Source: Lumnitzera littorea
Taxonomy: Eukaryota > Streptophyta > Magnoliopsida > Myrtales > Combretaceae
Direction: 5' to 3'
DNA: 64,000 nucleotides
NCBI GenBank assembly: GCA_024138015.1
Contig: JAMXBB010000007.1
Coordinates: 83,466,276 to 83,530,275 of the forward strand
Shown here: one piece after another, positions 49,394-61,505 of the stretch
Numbering within the stretch: the first letter of the stretch is position 1
How the letters are laid out: the number at the start of each line of letters is the position of its first letter
Program-made: the position numbers and the translations under genes
Notes under the pieces: generated by a model
Seen by the model: only the letters and a program-made list of their open reading frames with translations
Told to the model about the DNA's origin: nothing
Databases searched by the model: none

Positions 49394-49822
49394 ATTAAGG
49401 GATTCATTAGATAATCAAAATCAAAGGATCTTGAATATTACTCAAAATTCAAAAAAATTACATGGAGGAGTCATTAAACAGCTTAAAAAAGCTCGAGTTA
49501 TTTTAGGTAAAGTAGAAATGGAAGTGAAGCAGTTTTGAGTGAGTGAATACTCTAAGATAGAACAAAAAAAGTTGAATATGATTTTTTCAACTTATAAGAC
49601 CTTGGAACAATTAGAAAACTATAAAAAAAAAAAAAGAAAAAAGAAAAAGAAACCATTCATTTTAAGTAACAAAAGACGATGAATCAAATAAGACAACGAA
49701 TTTTCTAACAAGCCTTACAAAGAGCAGAACTTTGAATAGTTGTTTGAATAACGAGTTACACTTACATACCATTAGTGCTAATATTGATATGTTTGAGGTG
49801 ATGAAAGAAATAATCAATTTGT
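49394..49822 (+). pseudogene. atpF: atpF exon 2, decayed
   Basis: Reads through broken frames as SLDNQNQRILNI, then GGVIKQLKKARVIL and VEMEVKQF. After this come TYKTLEQLENYKK, QQALQRAEL, and MFEVMKEII at the end. This is the long coiled-coil stalk of subunit b. A poly(A)-rich stretch at 49,622-49,652 disrupts the middle. The stop codon is altered, and the match fades at 49,822, about 60 bases before atpA. Confidence 0.8.
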
Positions 49823-49883
49823 CCTTCAACTATAGGAATTATTTTTTTTTTCTTATAAAAAAGAATTAAGAACACTCACGGTA

Positions 49884-51396
49884 ATGTTAGAACCAACGAA
49901 ATTAGTAATATTATTAGTGATCTTATTGAGCAATATAATAGAGAAGTAATGATTGTAAATAATGGTACACTTCAAGTAAGCAACAACATTGCTAATATTT
50001 ATGGTCTTAATGAAGTAATGGTAGGTGAATTAGTAGGATTTGAAGAGCAAATAATATGCATTGCTCCAAATTTGGAATAAAATAATCTTGGTGTTGTATT
50101 AATGGGTGATGGTTTGATGATACAAGAAGGAAACTTTATAAAAGCAATAGGAAAAATTGCTTAAATACTGGTGAATGAGGCTTATTTAGGTTGTGTTATA
50201 AATGTGTTGGCAAAACCTATTGATAATAGAGGTGAAATTTCTTCCTCTAAATCTCAGTTAATTAAATCTCTTGCTCTAGGTACTATTTTGAGACATTCCA
50301 TATATAAGCCTCTTCAAACCGAGTGTATTATTAGTTCATTTAATGATCCCTGTAAGACGGGGTTAACACGAATTAATTATTAAGGAGAGATAGATTGGTA
50401 AATCAATAATAGCTATGAATACCATTCTTAATCAACAAGGCAAAACATAATATGTGTTTATGTAGCAATTGGTGAAAAAGCATCTTTTGTAGCTCAAGTA
50501 GTAAATACTCTACAGGAATGGGGAGCTTTGGAATACACTATTATTGTAGCAAAAATAGCAGATTTCCTAACTACGCTATAATACGTAACTTAATATAGAA
50601 GAGCAACTCTCATTGAATATTTCATGTACCATCAACGACACACATTAATCATTTATTATTGATCTCTCCAAACAAGCACATGCTTACCATGAAATGTCTC
50701 TTTTATTACAAAGACCACTCGGTTATGAAGCTTATTTGAGAGATGTTTTTTATTTGCATTCACACCTTTTGGAAAAAGCCGCTAAATTAATTTCTTGTTT
50801 AGACAAAGAAAGTATGATTGCCTTACCAATAGTTAAGACTTATCAGGAGTTGTTTCGGCTTATATTCCTACTAATGTAATTTCTATTATCGATGGACAAA
50901 TATTCTTATTAGCTAATTTACTCAATGCTAGAATCAGACTTGCTATTAATGTGTGTATTTCTTTCTCTCAAGTAGGCTTCATAGCTCAAATTAAAGCCAT
51001 GAAATAGGTAGTTGAAAAATTAAAATTGGAATTGACACAATACTTAAACTTAGAAGCCTTTGCACAGTTTGCTTCTAATCTTGATAAAGCTACCTAGAAT
51101 CAATTGGCAAGAAGTCAATGATTATGTGAGTTGCTTAAACAATCCCAATCAACCCCACTTATGGTGGAAAAACAAATAATGACTATTTATATTGAAACGA
51201 AAGGTTATCTTGATTCCTTAGAAATTAGTCAGATAAAGAAATTTCTCATTGAGTATGAGCTTACATAAAAAACAATAAACCTCAATTTTAAGAAATAATA
51301 TCTTCTACTAAGCCATTGACTAAGGAAATAGAAGCCCTTTTGAAATAAGCTATTCAGAAGCAGATGAAATGCTTTTTACTTCAAGAACAAGTGTAA
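49884..51396 (+). pseudogene. atpA: atpA (plastid ATP synthase alpha subunit), decayed
   Basis: Alpha is the non-catalytic nucleotide-binding subunit of CF1. The copy is 1,513 bases, close to the usual 1.5 kb, with an ATG at 49,884 and a stop at 51,394-51,396. Open pieces match family order: NEAYLGCVINVLAKPIDNRG (50,171), KPLQTECIIS, then SLLLQRPLGYEAYLRDVFYL (50,694) and HLLEKAAKLIS. The end reads MKCFLLQEQV. The Walker A (P-loop) region near 50,390 is broken by a stop. Many stops (for example 50,082 and 51,005) and frameshifts make it non-functional. It lies in plastid order after atpF. Confidence 0.9.
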
Positions 51397-51440
51397 ATAG
51401 ATTGATAGGAAGAAGGAGAGTAGAAATAAATTGATCACTC

Positions 51441-54400
51441 TTGATCTTTTCAATTTTTTTGCTTATTAATTTAATCAATCTTTACTTAACAAAATTTAAT
51501 TAATAAGTCTAAAATTTGAATTTAAAGAACATTAATTTTTTAATAGAATATTAATATTTCGAATTTAAAGAATAGATACACATATATGCATATATAATTT
51601 TTTTTCTTATGACTTCTAATTTTTTTTTCTTTTTAACTCTGCTTAATTTGTCTTCACCTTAGAATTTGATTACTTCAAAGCATCACTTTCCAATTTGCAT
51701 GACATTTTATGTTACTACATTATTATGCATGGTAAAAATTATACATCTTAAGTTTAAAGTGCAAAGAAATTTCATCATTATCTTTTATTCCATAGATTAG
51801 TTATTGTATTATTGATCTCAAATTGGTATGCAAAGAGTAATGTTGTTGCAACTTGTATTGCATTTAACAAGAAACTAAAATGGAATGATAAAAGAATAAA
51901 ATTATGCAGGTATAATGTTTTGTACCATATAAAATGACATCTAAAAATCTTTTAACTTTATGTTTGTGTGTGTGTGTGTGTGTGTATGTGTTTTTAATGA
52001 AGATAATGTCTTTCTTCTAAATTCATCACTCTCTATTTACATACATTCTTTAATATAAGGTTTTGATGCATGATCTGGCTATTTATAACGTAATTCAACC
52101 TTATGGATTTAGTGACTTGTGATGTAATAAGAAGTATCTTTGTTAAAAAATATTTTTCTTTTTATATGATCCTTAATGTTGGCTATGTACTAACTTGACA
52201 ATATAATCTTCAACCAAATCTAACTATGATATTTAACCTCGTAACTTACTAAAAAGAATATGGGAAGTAGAATAGGAGGAGAATAAAACAAGTATTCCCT
52301 TTCCACACCATGACTATAGGTCATTTGTGCCATCCATTAGAAAACTTGCTAGACATCTATAAAAGATTTAGGTCATTAAAGATTTAGAGGTTAGTGCACA
52401 GTTTGTTGGTACTTGAAGATGGTAGAGGAGCATGTTCTTATGATGATGTTGTTAGCATGACAAGAAGTACTATATGGAGATCTCTTAATTGTATCATTGG
52501 ATTGGTCAAGGAATGCCCTAGCATTAACCACGTATAAGGGATAAGTACTTTACAAAAGATGGGAAATTTTGTCTCTTAGAATGCTTCTCCAAGGAATGAG
52601 AATTTTGTATACTAAATAGCCCATAATGAGCAAGATGTTTAGAATAAAATATGGGTTTGAATTCTTTCTATTTCCATTCTTTCAATTTTCATAAAAAAAC
52701 CTCCTTTAAATGCCCATACTACAAGGCAATTAAAATCTAAATAATTTCAAAGGATGAAAAAGGAGATAACTCATTTCTAGAAAATGCCTATTTCCGACTT
52801 GATAAGCACATGCTATATTAGGTAGGGGGATAAATTGGGGGGAGTTAAGACAACTAAATAAAAATTGGTAATTGGTTATTGAAATAGAAAGGAAAGTAAA
52901 GTCTATATATTTTTCTTAATAACTCTAATTTCCTCCTCCTAAAATGGGTGAAAGTAGGAGCAAAAATGATGAGCTTATAGGTAACCTTAGTTTTGAAAAC
53001 CTACCATAAGTACTCTTGGTTAGAGAGCTTGGTGTCTTAAATCCCATTTACTCATATAACATATCAATTATCACTAAGAATTTGAATAAAACCACTTATA
53101 ACATAAATTATCAAATTTCATTAATTAAACATAGGTCTTTATACATACCTTAAAATCTTCATATTCTACGAGATAACAATACATTACACCAGTGAAAGGA
53201 AAGTAAAACTAGGTATTCACTAATCTCCTCACTGTACTTCTTATCTCGACCCAACAAAAAGTCAAGGAATTTAATGAAGGTAATTACCTAGTTGTACTAA
53301 AAGACAAAAGGAACTGAAAGATGGATAATCTTATAGAGCTATGAGCAAAACTATTGAGATGCGGATATCTCTTAATGCTATGTACATAAGTACGAAAATC
53401 AAGTAAGCTATCAATGATATGCTATGTATGAATAGACATATGTAGCAATGTGTATCAACATGATCTTCTACATGAAATTAAAGACATAAACTTCATCTTA
53501 ACTTGGGTTGTGGATTCCATCCCCATCATCAGTGTCAAAGTTGTTAATGTAAGATGGTTTAATTTAACAATAAAAAATTAAAAGAATGGGATATCTAAGT
53601 GTAAGTGAGCTAAGACTAGACAATAAGAACTTAGAAATGTGTATAGAGGACCTATAAGTCAACATGGTCAATTAGCCTATATTGGCTTAGGTCGACCATC
53701 CTTAGCTAGACTAAGATCGACCAATCCTCATAGGACCTAGGCTAATTGTCTAGGCTAATTGTCTTAAATGAGTCTAGGTAACCTTATAAAGTTTAGCTTA
53801 CCTTCCCCTTTCCTCTTTTCTATGTCATCTTTCAATTGTTTCTTTTTATTTGTTTAGTTTTGGTTTTATGTCTTTTAAGCTATTAGGACTTTCTTTATGA
53901 ACTTATATAAAGGCTTGGGTTGTGTTATCATAACATACATGAGATTTTGACATTACTTCTATTATATAGTAGTGTATTAACTCTATTTACCTATTTATAT
54001 CAATCTAGTGATAGATTATGATGAGCACTTTTTATATTGGATCACTTTAACCATTGTTGTATTACTTTCTATCATTCAATCCAATTCATTTTGTTGTTTG
54101 GTATATTATACCCGATTAGCCATTCATTTATATCCTTTTTATTTTAATTGCAACATAAACACAAAAGCCCCAAAATATTAGTTTTTAGTTGTTACACACA
54201 TAAAAGAACTTAAAATATCTCTTTTAGTATTGAAACCTATATATAAACCTAAAATATTTAATTGCAATTCATCAATTGATTCATATCTTAACCTAGATTC
54301 TATCCTTATTAGTTATGTAAACCTTAATAAATGAATCCTTGGTATGTTAACCTTAGCTAAAAACCCTGGGTTGCGTGTATAGCATCCCCGGCCAAACACC

Positions 54401-56684
54401 CAAGATATATGCAATCCAAATATTGAAGGAGTCAGAGTGGAATTATTAACGTGTGATAATCCCCACTTCACTTAGTTTTTAGATAGTGGTTTAGGATTTC
54501 ACAAAACCCTTCAATTTACCATATAGCAATGATGGCTTTTGAATACAAATGCAAGTGGAAGTCATGCAATGCATACCGGAGAACTCAGGTTGGGCTATTA
54601 ATTAATTTGTTACAATGTTATCAATGAATAAATCTAATACGCTCAAACGGCAATCTAAAGGGCATATCAATAATCACGACCCATAACTTTTAGTCAATAG
54701 AATACAAAACATTTGGGATCTTAATTATCACAGAAATCTAAAAAAAGTTCATATTCACATCGTTTTCTTTGAAAGTGTGCAACCAAATACAATGATAGTT
54801 TTTTAGTGTCTCATTTGAATAATGCTTAAAACTATGTATTTAGCTCAACTAGGTTGAGGTACCTAAATGCCTTAAAGAAAACACACGTGGCTCAGGCAAG
54901 GGACCGTTGTCCAGATTGCCCTTTGGCCAAGAAGCCTTCGTAGAAATCCATCGAACAGAGAGTAGCCAATGCTAAGAGAGGCTTCAAACCCATCCCATCA
55001 TGTATGTAGCTCGATTTCTAAGTTGTGTAACGGTGTAACAATGATTGTCCATTATAACAAGAAGTTTTAGACATTGGGCTCATATTGACTTGTAGGATAT
55101 ACACATGCTCTAAAGAAAATGAATTTTATAACTTTGAGATTTGTTTTTAGTCTACTACTCTTTATCTTATAATTGTTGCTTGAGCCTTAAGTTTAAATTC
55201 TGATTTTTTTATTAGTTTTTATATTATATTAGGTAAAAATATACATTTATTCCTCAATGATCGGTTTTTCATTTGAGTCCCAATTTTTTTTTATTATTAT
55301 TTCACATTTTCAACGTTTTCAAATGCTTGCAAAGTTAAACTTTTTTCTAACATTGTTAGCTTTTCCCTTTCTGAATGGTACATGGTGGGTTTTGATTTGC
55401 TCAAATAGTTATTTTGAGTAAATATTTTAATAAAATATAAAATTAGCAAATAAAATTATAAAAAAATAAAAAATTAACAACAAAATTAGAAAAATATCCG
55501 ACCACCACCATAATTAGGAGTAGTTACATCAGTGGCCACATCCACAATGGGTCATAACTTACTATAAAATGTATATCATGTCATCTACCCATAGTAGTAG
55601 GTGCTAAATAGCTATCCATTACCATAACTAAAACAAAAACAAAAAAAGAAAAAAAAAAAAAAAAGCTTATCACTTGTTTAGGTCAAGTAACTCGCCTTAG
55701 ATGGTCATAGTCTATATTTAGGCTTGGATAAGGTAGAAACCATTATTTATTTATTTTTTTCGATTTCTTTTAAATATTTTGATTATTTATCAAGTTATTT
55801 GGCCAAATTGAAACCAATCTACGTGTCATTTAAGGACGAAAAAATTAATGGTATTAGAAGAAGTCCAACTTTATCAAAGTTTGAAAACATTTGAGTATTT
55901 GAATTAAGATAAATAAATAAATAAAGTTTCATATCTCAAATAGAAACCGTTGAGAACTAAAAGCGTATGTGCTCCTACATATCAAAACAATAATTTTCCT
56001 CAATTTCTTATTTTATCTTAGTTCGCACTGCTAATTCTCCAAACAAATGCTAAATCGCAGGCTTTCTTATTTAGCTCCAGCCTCGTCATAACTTGCTCGC
56101 ATTGCTTTGCTTGGACTAGCTTTGCTTTTACTGCTTTGTCTTGTGGGGCATCTACAACGTTTACATTCAGATGATACTACCTTACCTTATATCGCTTTAA
56201 GTGATTCCATTCTAGGCTTCTGCTAGTATATTTTTCAGGCCCGATATAAATTTATTGGTTCAAAATATATGACAATGATTCCACATGTTTGGCTTCAACC
56301 ACTGCCCCCTAACAAACTATTTCAAGGAATTTCAAATCTTCGGAGCTATCCCCTTTCCTAGAATTGGGTTGCCATGTAAAAGCTTGAAGACTAAAATTCC
56401 TTGATACAAAATGATCTATATACTCGGGCTTATGGTACGTAACATCATCAATATTGAAATTTACCTACAATGTATTCTTGCTCTAAAAGTTAGCCAGGAA
56501 GAACCATGAGGCGGCAGCGGCAGCCCTGGCAGCAGCAGATGAAGTGCAAAGGGAAAAAAGGTCTGATCACATTAGCAAAGAAATTCTAGGCCAAAAGGGA
56601 ATTCTACATACACATAGTTTCAACGCGCAACACATAAAGTTCGCCTCTAAAAAGGACAAGCATTATGTAACACAGAGGTCGGGG
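51441..56684. other. Intergenic region, no gene recognised
   Basis: About 5.2 kb with no coding frame, LTR or RNA gene that I can support. A (GT)n tract is at 51,965-51,990. CTAGGCTAATTGT occurs twice around 53,737-53,764. A GC-richer patch at about 54,880-55,010 (GGACCGTTGTCCAGATTGCC) is unassigned. A poly(A) tract is near 55,640-55,664. The last 600 bases may include 3' sequence of the SPX transcript. Confidence 0.45.
51965..51990. repeat. (TG)n microsatellite
   Basis: About 12 TG dinucleotides with one A interruption. Confidence 0.85.
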
Positions 56685-56762
56685 GTTGTATAGGGCTCTT
56701 CCGCCCTGGGAATTTAGCATGTGGTTGTATAGGGCACTCTCGCCCTGGAAATATAACATTTT
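56685..56762. repeat. Two tandem 39-bp hairpin units in SPX 3' region
   Basis: GTTGTATAGGGC occurs at 56,685 and 56,724. Each unit contains AGGGC, a six-base loop, and GCCCT, followed by GG(G/A)AAT. The pair lies about 100-170 bases past the SPX stop codon, so it probably falls in the 3' untranslated region as two small stem-loops. Confidence 0.7.
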
Positions 56763-56856
56763 ACATCTGGTTAGTGATTGAGAGATGCATAACGACATGC
56801 ACTAGAGTTCAAAAAGAGGCAGACAACAAATGTGTGTAGGAGCACTACTAGGCCAG

Positions 56857-59698
56857 CTACTTGGCCGCTTGTTCTAGAACCGGTGTATTCTTCGGATTCT
56901 TCCAGGTCTCCTCAACTCCGCTTGACTGCAGCGGAGGCAAGGAGAATACACTCACTGTGGAGCTCTTACTCCGGATCTCCTTCAATGATCGGAGTGCTGA
57001 TATCGTGCTCTTCATATACATGCTTTCCATGTGCTCAATCTCTACAAGTTCCTTTGGCCCTCTGAGCAGAAGATCATTAATGGATTTAGAAGAACCAGGA
57101 TTGCAACCTTCTTCCCCATCAGCTGTGTCAGTTGAAACAGGGGATTCTTTAGCAGGAATGAGGTGATCAAGCATTGCCTGGCACTCCTTGACCAGTTTGT
57201 AAAGCAAGTCGGTTGTAAAGAAGGGTTGCAGCAAGACTTTCTGGATGAAAGGCAAACGTATCAGGGCACCGGTTCGTTTGTCATATTTCTTGAGGATTTT
57301 CACCAATCCTGTCGAATAAAAGCAGATCAAATCACTTGGCAATCATTTTCAACGATGCAGTATTTAGATTAAAATTCAAACCATGAAAAGGCAACCAAGA
57401 TAATGAGAAAAATGACATCATTCTTGACCCAAAATAATAATTAGGATGGACTCTCTGAATACTGTGATGAAGAATAAAGATTGACTTGGTGAAAACCTTT
57501 CTTTCACCAGATTCGTATACCCACGTTCTAGTTGACAACCTGTGCAGTTATTGTTAATTGAAGAGCAGTGAAATTCTAAACAAGCAACTAAATCTTCCAG
57601 TACGCATTGCAAACACTGAATTCATTCTGTCTTGATTGCAACTCAAATTTCCAAATATGAATGTATTCACATGAACCTAGACCCTCATTGCAAACTCAGG
57701 CATTCTTCATGGAATCTTTGAACCTCCCTACTGTAGTAACGTGTTTTAGAACAGAAAATAGGATACTGGATTTATTGATGCAAAATATGAACAGGAACTT
57801 CACTCATGGTAGACCTTCCTAAAGCAATATAGAAATCCATTAACCATAAGGGTAATTACAGTCCCAAAGCAACAAAAGACGAACCAGATTCACTAGCATT
57901 TGGCAGAACCAGGCAAAATAATCTCAAAACGCAACTGTTGAAGAGGATACTAAGTTGTTCATTCAGGCTATGCTCTTATGGCCTTCCTTGGACATAATGC
58001 ATTTAAAGGTTAAGTCCCAAATAAGCCTATCTGTTATAAGAGAGACACATTTTATAAACCAAACACAGGAAAAGGCTGCCAGGGCACTGGCATTTGAACC
58101 AAACCTAGGCAATTTTATATCCAGAGAACAACTGAATAAGACAAGGGATTTAAGCATAATGCTTTGGAGATGGTAGTTTGAAGAATAAACATAGAGAAAG
58201 ACCCTTGCTCTCATTACAAATGCCATTGCAAACAATTATAATTTATGATCACAGAGCTGCATGGATAAGGAAATTTCTAGCTACCTGTATAGTTGAGAGC
58301 ACTATAATTTTCCAACAGAACCATTTCCCCATGGAAATCGACGATTTCCTTCTTAATCATTGTCATCTCTTCATTTGAATCTTTTGCTTTTGCAACACGA
58401 TCTTGTAATTCCTGCACCAAACAAAAGTTAGGCAACTCAATTTGGATCTTTTGCCTTTTTTTTTTTTTTTTAACCCACCCATATAAAAAGTCAATCACTC
58501 AATATCCATCGGCCTCATATTCCCTTACTTTATTGCATCTTTTCTTCCCTTACAGTAGCAATACAAGTGTCTCCCTACTTGAGGATAAATGCAACTTCTT
58601 CAATAATTGTTCACTGGCATAATGCAAGACCATGTATGCATGAAATTAACACACTCCAACCGAATATAAACAAGTTTAAAAGGCATGAACTTGATAAAAG
58701 GAAATCAACATGCATCCTAAGCCAAATCCATTAAAGACAAAATTTCATAATCATTTCCTCTTAAACTACACAAATTTATGCCATCATTTTGTCTTTCTAT
58801 TAAGAATCGAATCGAATCAAACCAGCCAACCAGATAATCCTAAAATGTGTATGCACACGGAAACCACAGGTCAACGGTCTATAGGTCATCGTGCAAGCAA
58901 GGACACACCCACGGCCAACTTTACTATTATATAAGAATAGCCCTCACAAAAAACTCACGTTAAGGGTCATGATTTACGTTGTCATCTTAGCTTGCCCGTA
59001 AACAATGTCCATTTAGTAAAACCGAATCTGACACGAAATAAAATAAAATAAAATAAAATAAACCTACATATACACAGAGACGGCAGTCAAACCATACTTC
59101 AACATCAAAAATTGTAGCTAGCATTTAGCACCTAAAAAGACCAAACTTTTCGTCAACAAAGCTGTAATGTGCAATGATTAATTAATTATTCGGCCTGATA
59201 TTTCATCTCACGAACCCTAAGGAATCCACACATTCAAGTAAGATCAAATTGGCCATATATCTTCAAAATTCAAGCTATAACAAGCACAAGCTACCTAATT
59301 CAACATGTCGAACAAGAAATCAAACCTCAAATACGAAACAAAACATTCAATTCAACGTAAAAACAAAATTTTCTCGGGGAACAAGCATATCACAAAAGAG
59401 AAAAAAATTATACCTTTAACCTAATAATGTATTCCTCTTCCTTTTCCACAAAGAAATTGTTGAATTTCTCCAATTCATCTTCCAACAGCTTAATAAACTC
59501 AGTCTCTTCCTCCGTCATGGAATCTCCGGTGTCAGAACCTTCTCCGGAGTCGGTTCTCGGCCTTTTCGCCAGCCGTTCGCCGGATTTCGGCTCGATCGAC
59601 TTCAGCTTCTTCTTAAGCTCCTTATAGGAGAGAAACTTGTCGCGCCATTCAGGTAAGGTCTCCTCGATCTGGTTGCTGAGACTCTTGCCGAATTTCAT
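56857..59698 (-). CDS. SPX1/2: SPX domain protein (SPX1/SPX2 type), three exons
   Basis: Encodes a 287-residue stand-alone SPX protein. SPX1/2 proteins bind inositol pyrophosphates when phosphate is sufficient and then hold PHR transcription factors off P1BS promoters. Exons (minus): 59,698-59,414, 58,411-58,285 and 57,308-56,857. Both introns (1,002 and 976 bp) have GT-AG ends and reading phase is kept (0 and 1). The start MKFGKSLSNQIEETLPEWRD is the canonical SPX N-terminus. Tyr25 and Lys29 in the FLSYKELKKKLK helix and the Lys cluster in LVKILKKYDKRTG (residues 139-151) fit the ligand-binding surface. KRPRTD could be nuclear-targeting. An acidic linker (residues 50-66) separates two helical parts. 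The 287-residue length equals what I recall for Arabidopsis SPX2, but SPX1 and SPX2 cannot be told apart here. No defect was seen. Confidence 0.93.
57309..58284 (-). other. SPX intron 2
   Basis: 976 bp, phase 1. Donor ACAG|GTAGCT and acceptor TTCGACAG|GA on the minus strand. Joins TAT ACA G to GA TTG GTG. Confidence 0.85.
58412..59413 (-). other. SPX intron 1
   Basis: 1,002 bp, phase 0. Donor AAAG|GTATAA and acceptor GGTGCAG|GAATTA. It contains an (AAATA)n tract and a poly-pyrimidine-like run (plus T-tract at 58,458-58,471 lies next to the acceptor side). Confidence 0.85.
59036..59062. repeat. (AAATA)n microsatellite in SPX intron 1
   Basis: About five pentanucleotide units. Confidence 0.8.
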
Positions 59699-59767
59699 GG
59701 CTGTTTGATTCCTGAGAAAATGAGAGAAAATTCGCGAGAAAATACGTAGAGGAAGACAAGGAAGAGC

Positions 59768-59773
59768 CACGTG
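59768..59773. promoter_or_regulatory. G-box (CACGTG)
   Basis: A palindromic G-box, 70 bases upstream of the SPX ATG; bZIP and bHLH factors bind such sites. It is lost in unit 2 (CATGTG), a C-to-T change. Confidence 0.5.
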
Positions 59774-59805
59774 AGGCTTAAATTGAAAAGAAAAACAAGG
59801 TGTGA

Positions 59806-59813
59806 GAATATTC
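59806..59813. promoter_or_regulatory. P1BS (PHR1-binding motif) 1
   Basis: GAATATTC fits GNATATNC exactly and is palindromic. It is about 108 bases upstream of the SPX ATG. PHR1 sites are a hallmark of phosphate-starvation genes including SPX1 and SPX2. In unit 2 the last C is T. Confidence 0.7.
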
Positions 59814-59837
59814 GTTCAGATAATCAATAGGTGCTGA

Positions 59838-59845
59838 GAATATCC
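59838..59845. promoter_or_regulatory. P1BS (PHR1-binding motif) 2
   Basis: GAATATCC fits GNATATNC exactly, 140 bases upstream of the ATG and 32 bases from the first site, about three helical turns. It is conserved in unit 2 at 61,959-61,966. Confidence 0.75.
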
Positions 59846-59876
59846 GACGTTTCCTGAAGAGCATCTCTCTCTTTCT

Positions 59877-59883
59877 CTTTATA
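59877..59883 (-). promoter_or_regulatory. Candidate TATA box of SPX
   Basis: Minus-strand CCAATATAAAG contains TATAAAG, followed by a GA-rich tract. Transcription would then start near 59,845-59,855, placing both P1BS sites at or just after the start site, which would be unusual; another TATA could be the true one. No ATG lies between this point and the SPX start codon. Confidence 0.45.
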
Positions 59884-61481
59884 TTGGTCGGCTGATGGTT
59901 GAGAGCACCGTTGAAATCTAAAGTAGAGACGCTTTACCTTCAATGTGAATTACATATTTTATGAAAAAAAAAAAACGAAAAATTTATGAGAGGAAATGAC
60001 AAACAATTGATAGGTAATAGACGCGTTATCTGTATTTTTTTTGTAATCGTAATTTTCTTTAGAATTGAAACGAATAAAATTGATAAATACATATATAATT
60101 AATAAAATCATATTCTTACACAATTATAATTTTAAAATCATAATTATACCAATAGTTTATATCTAAATAATTTTATATTAATTTCCATTGAAAGAAAGCT
60201 CCTAAAATCTTAAAATTTATGTTGATTAACTCACCATTTTAATACTCATGAATACACGTAAATGTTGATTCCAGTGCATGTTTAGTTTCTAACTTACTCA
60301 CAGTCATTCAAAAAAACAATATTATTAAATAATATACTAAGAATAGTAAAATTCCATAGAAAAACACAAAACTTTTAAAATTTTGAAAATTGGAGGAAAT
60401 ATCATGATTAAACCCCATGGCATTTAATTAGATAAATAAATTTATTGATATTTCTAAAACTTTTACATCACATTTACAACTTTCGAATTTATCATAAAAT
60501 TTATGAAAACTAAATACATAGAATATAAAATAATTTTTCCTATTTAGCTTTTTATTATCATTTTTTTTATTAATATACTTCTTTTAACCCTTAAATACCT
60601 CACTCTTACTGATAAAATCATTTGAATTATTTAGTCTCTTGTTTTTATAGATTAACGGCAAAAAGACAAAACATCAGAAACCGATAGTCCATAGCTACTT
60701 TAGAGGGCAACGTGGCGTCATTTATTTTCATAATATCTACATTTACAACTATTAGCGAACAATGTCCTTAGTAGTTTATATGAAATAAAATTAATTATTT
60801 GATTATAAAATGGTTTCTATATTAAGATTTTTATAATCTAATAATATATATATATTGATCTCTTAATAGAATGTATCAAATTTAATTTTTTAATAAAAAT
60901 TAAAATAAAATTATTTATATATAAAAAAGGAAGGTTAAATAGCGGTTATCTTTATGCCAAGTGGGTGTATAAGATGCGTGGTTTAATGATGCCTTGGAAT
61001 AATGCTTGTTAGTTAATTTTGGTCAAATTTTGTTCCCACCAGGGCAAGATGCTTCGAGCATCTGAAAAAGCATATTCTACATGAGAAGGTGCCTGGACTG
61101 GACTCGTTTTCGAGTTGCCGATCATTTATTTTGCGCCTACACACCAATATCAATTGGGGTAGCTGAATTTAATTTTCAAATAAAAACTAGAAAAAAAACT
61201 ATGTCCCATGCGATCAACCACACTATCGATTTAATTATGATATTGTAGTTTATTTTATGATATCTGAACACGTGGTACTTTAGTGACATCTACCTCGATT
61301 TATGTCATGTCAAAATATACTAAACAATCTATGAATCTTTTCAAGTGATTGGACTTAACAGTCACTTTATACAAAACAATTTTGTCGTTTATCAATAATT
61401 ACCATTTATTTTATTTTCAAAAACACCATAATTATAGCAGTTTAATTTGAAAAATTGCTTGCATGCTGTGCTTCCTGTGAC

Positions 61482-61500
61482 TCATCATATATATATATAT
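61482..61500. repeat. (AT)n tract at end of unit 1
   Basis: About eight AT dinucleotides; a related AT tract ends unit 2. Confidence 0.75.
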
Positions 61501-61505
61501 TCAAT

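Larger units (their letters stand above)
48400..51440 (+). other. Nuclear copy of plastid DNA (NUPT), atpF-atpA segment
   Basis: The order atpF exon 1, group II intron, atpF exon 2, short spacer, atpA is that of the plastid atp cluster. Both genes carry many stops and frameshifts, and are flanked by nuclear repeats, so this is an old plastid insertion. The intron is still present, which shows transfer by DNA. Most substitutions I could judge are C-to-T or G-to-A. Edges are approximate; I could not see atpH to the left or trnR to the right. Confidence 0.85.
59716..61505. repeat. Tandem duplication unit 1: SPX promoter and upstream region
   Basis: From 18 bases upstream of the SPX ATG to about 61,505, this segment is colinear with 61,841-63,980. 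Shared landmarks are GTGTGAGAATATT, TTTATATTGGTC-GCTGATGG, GAAACCGATAG, GGGCAACGTGGC, and a highly conserved block around 61,050-61,170. About 290 bases of unit 2 (62,878-63,165) are absent here. It holds the likely promoter of SPX. Confidence 0.85.

Noticed and set aside
56861..57372. Plus-strand open frames over SPX exon 3
   Set aside because: Shadow frames opposite a real coding exon with clean splice sites.
59699..59770. N-terminal extension of SPX upstream of the ATG
   Set aside because: The extension starts at GTG, not ATG, and MKFGKSL is the conserved SPX start.
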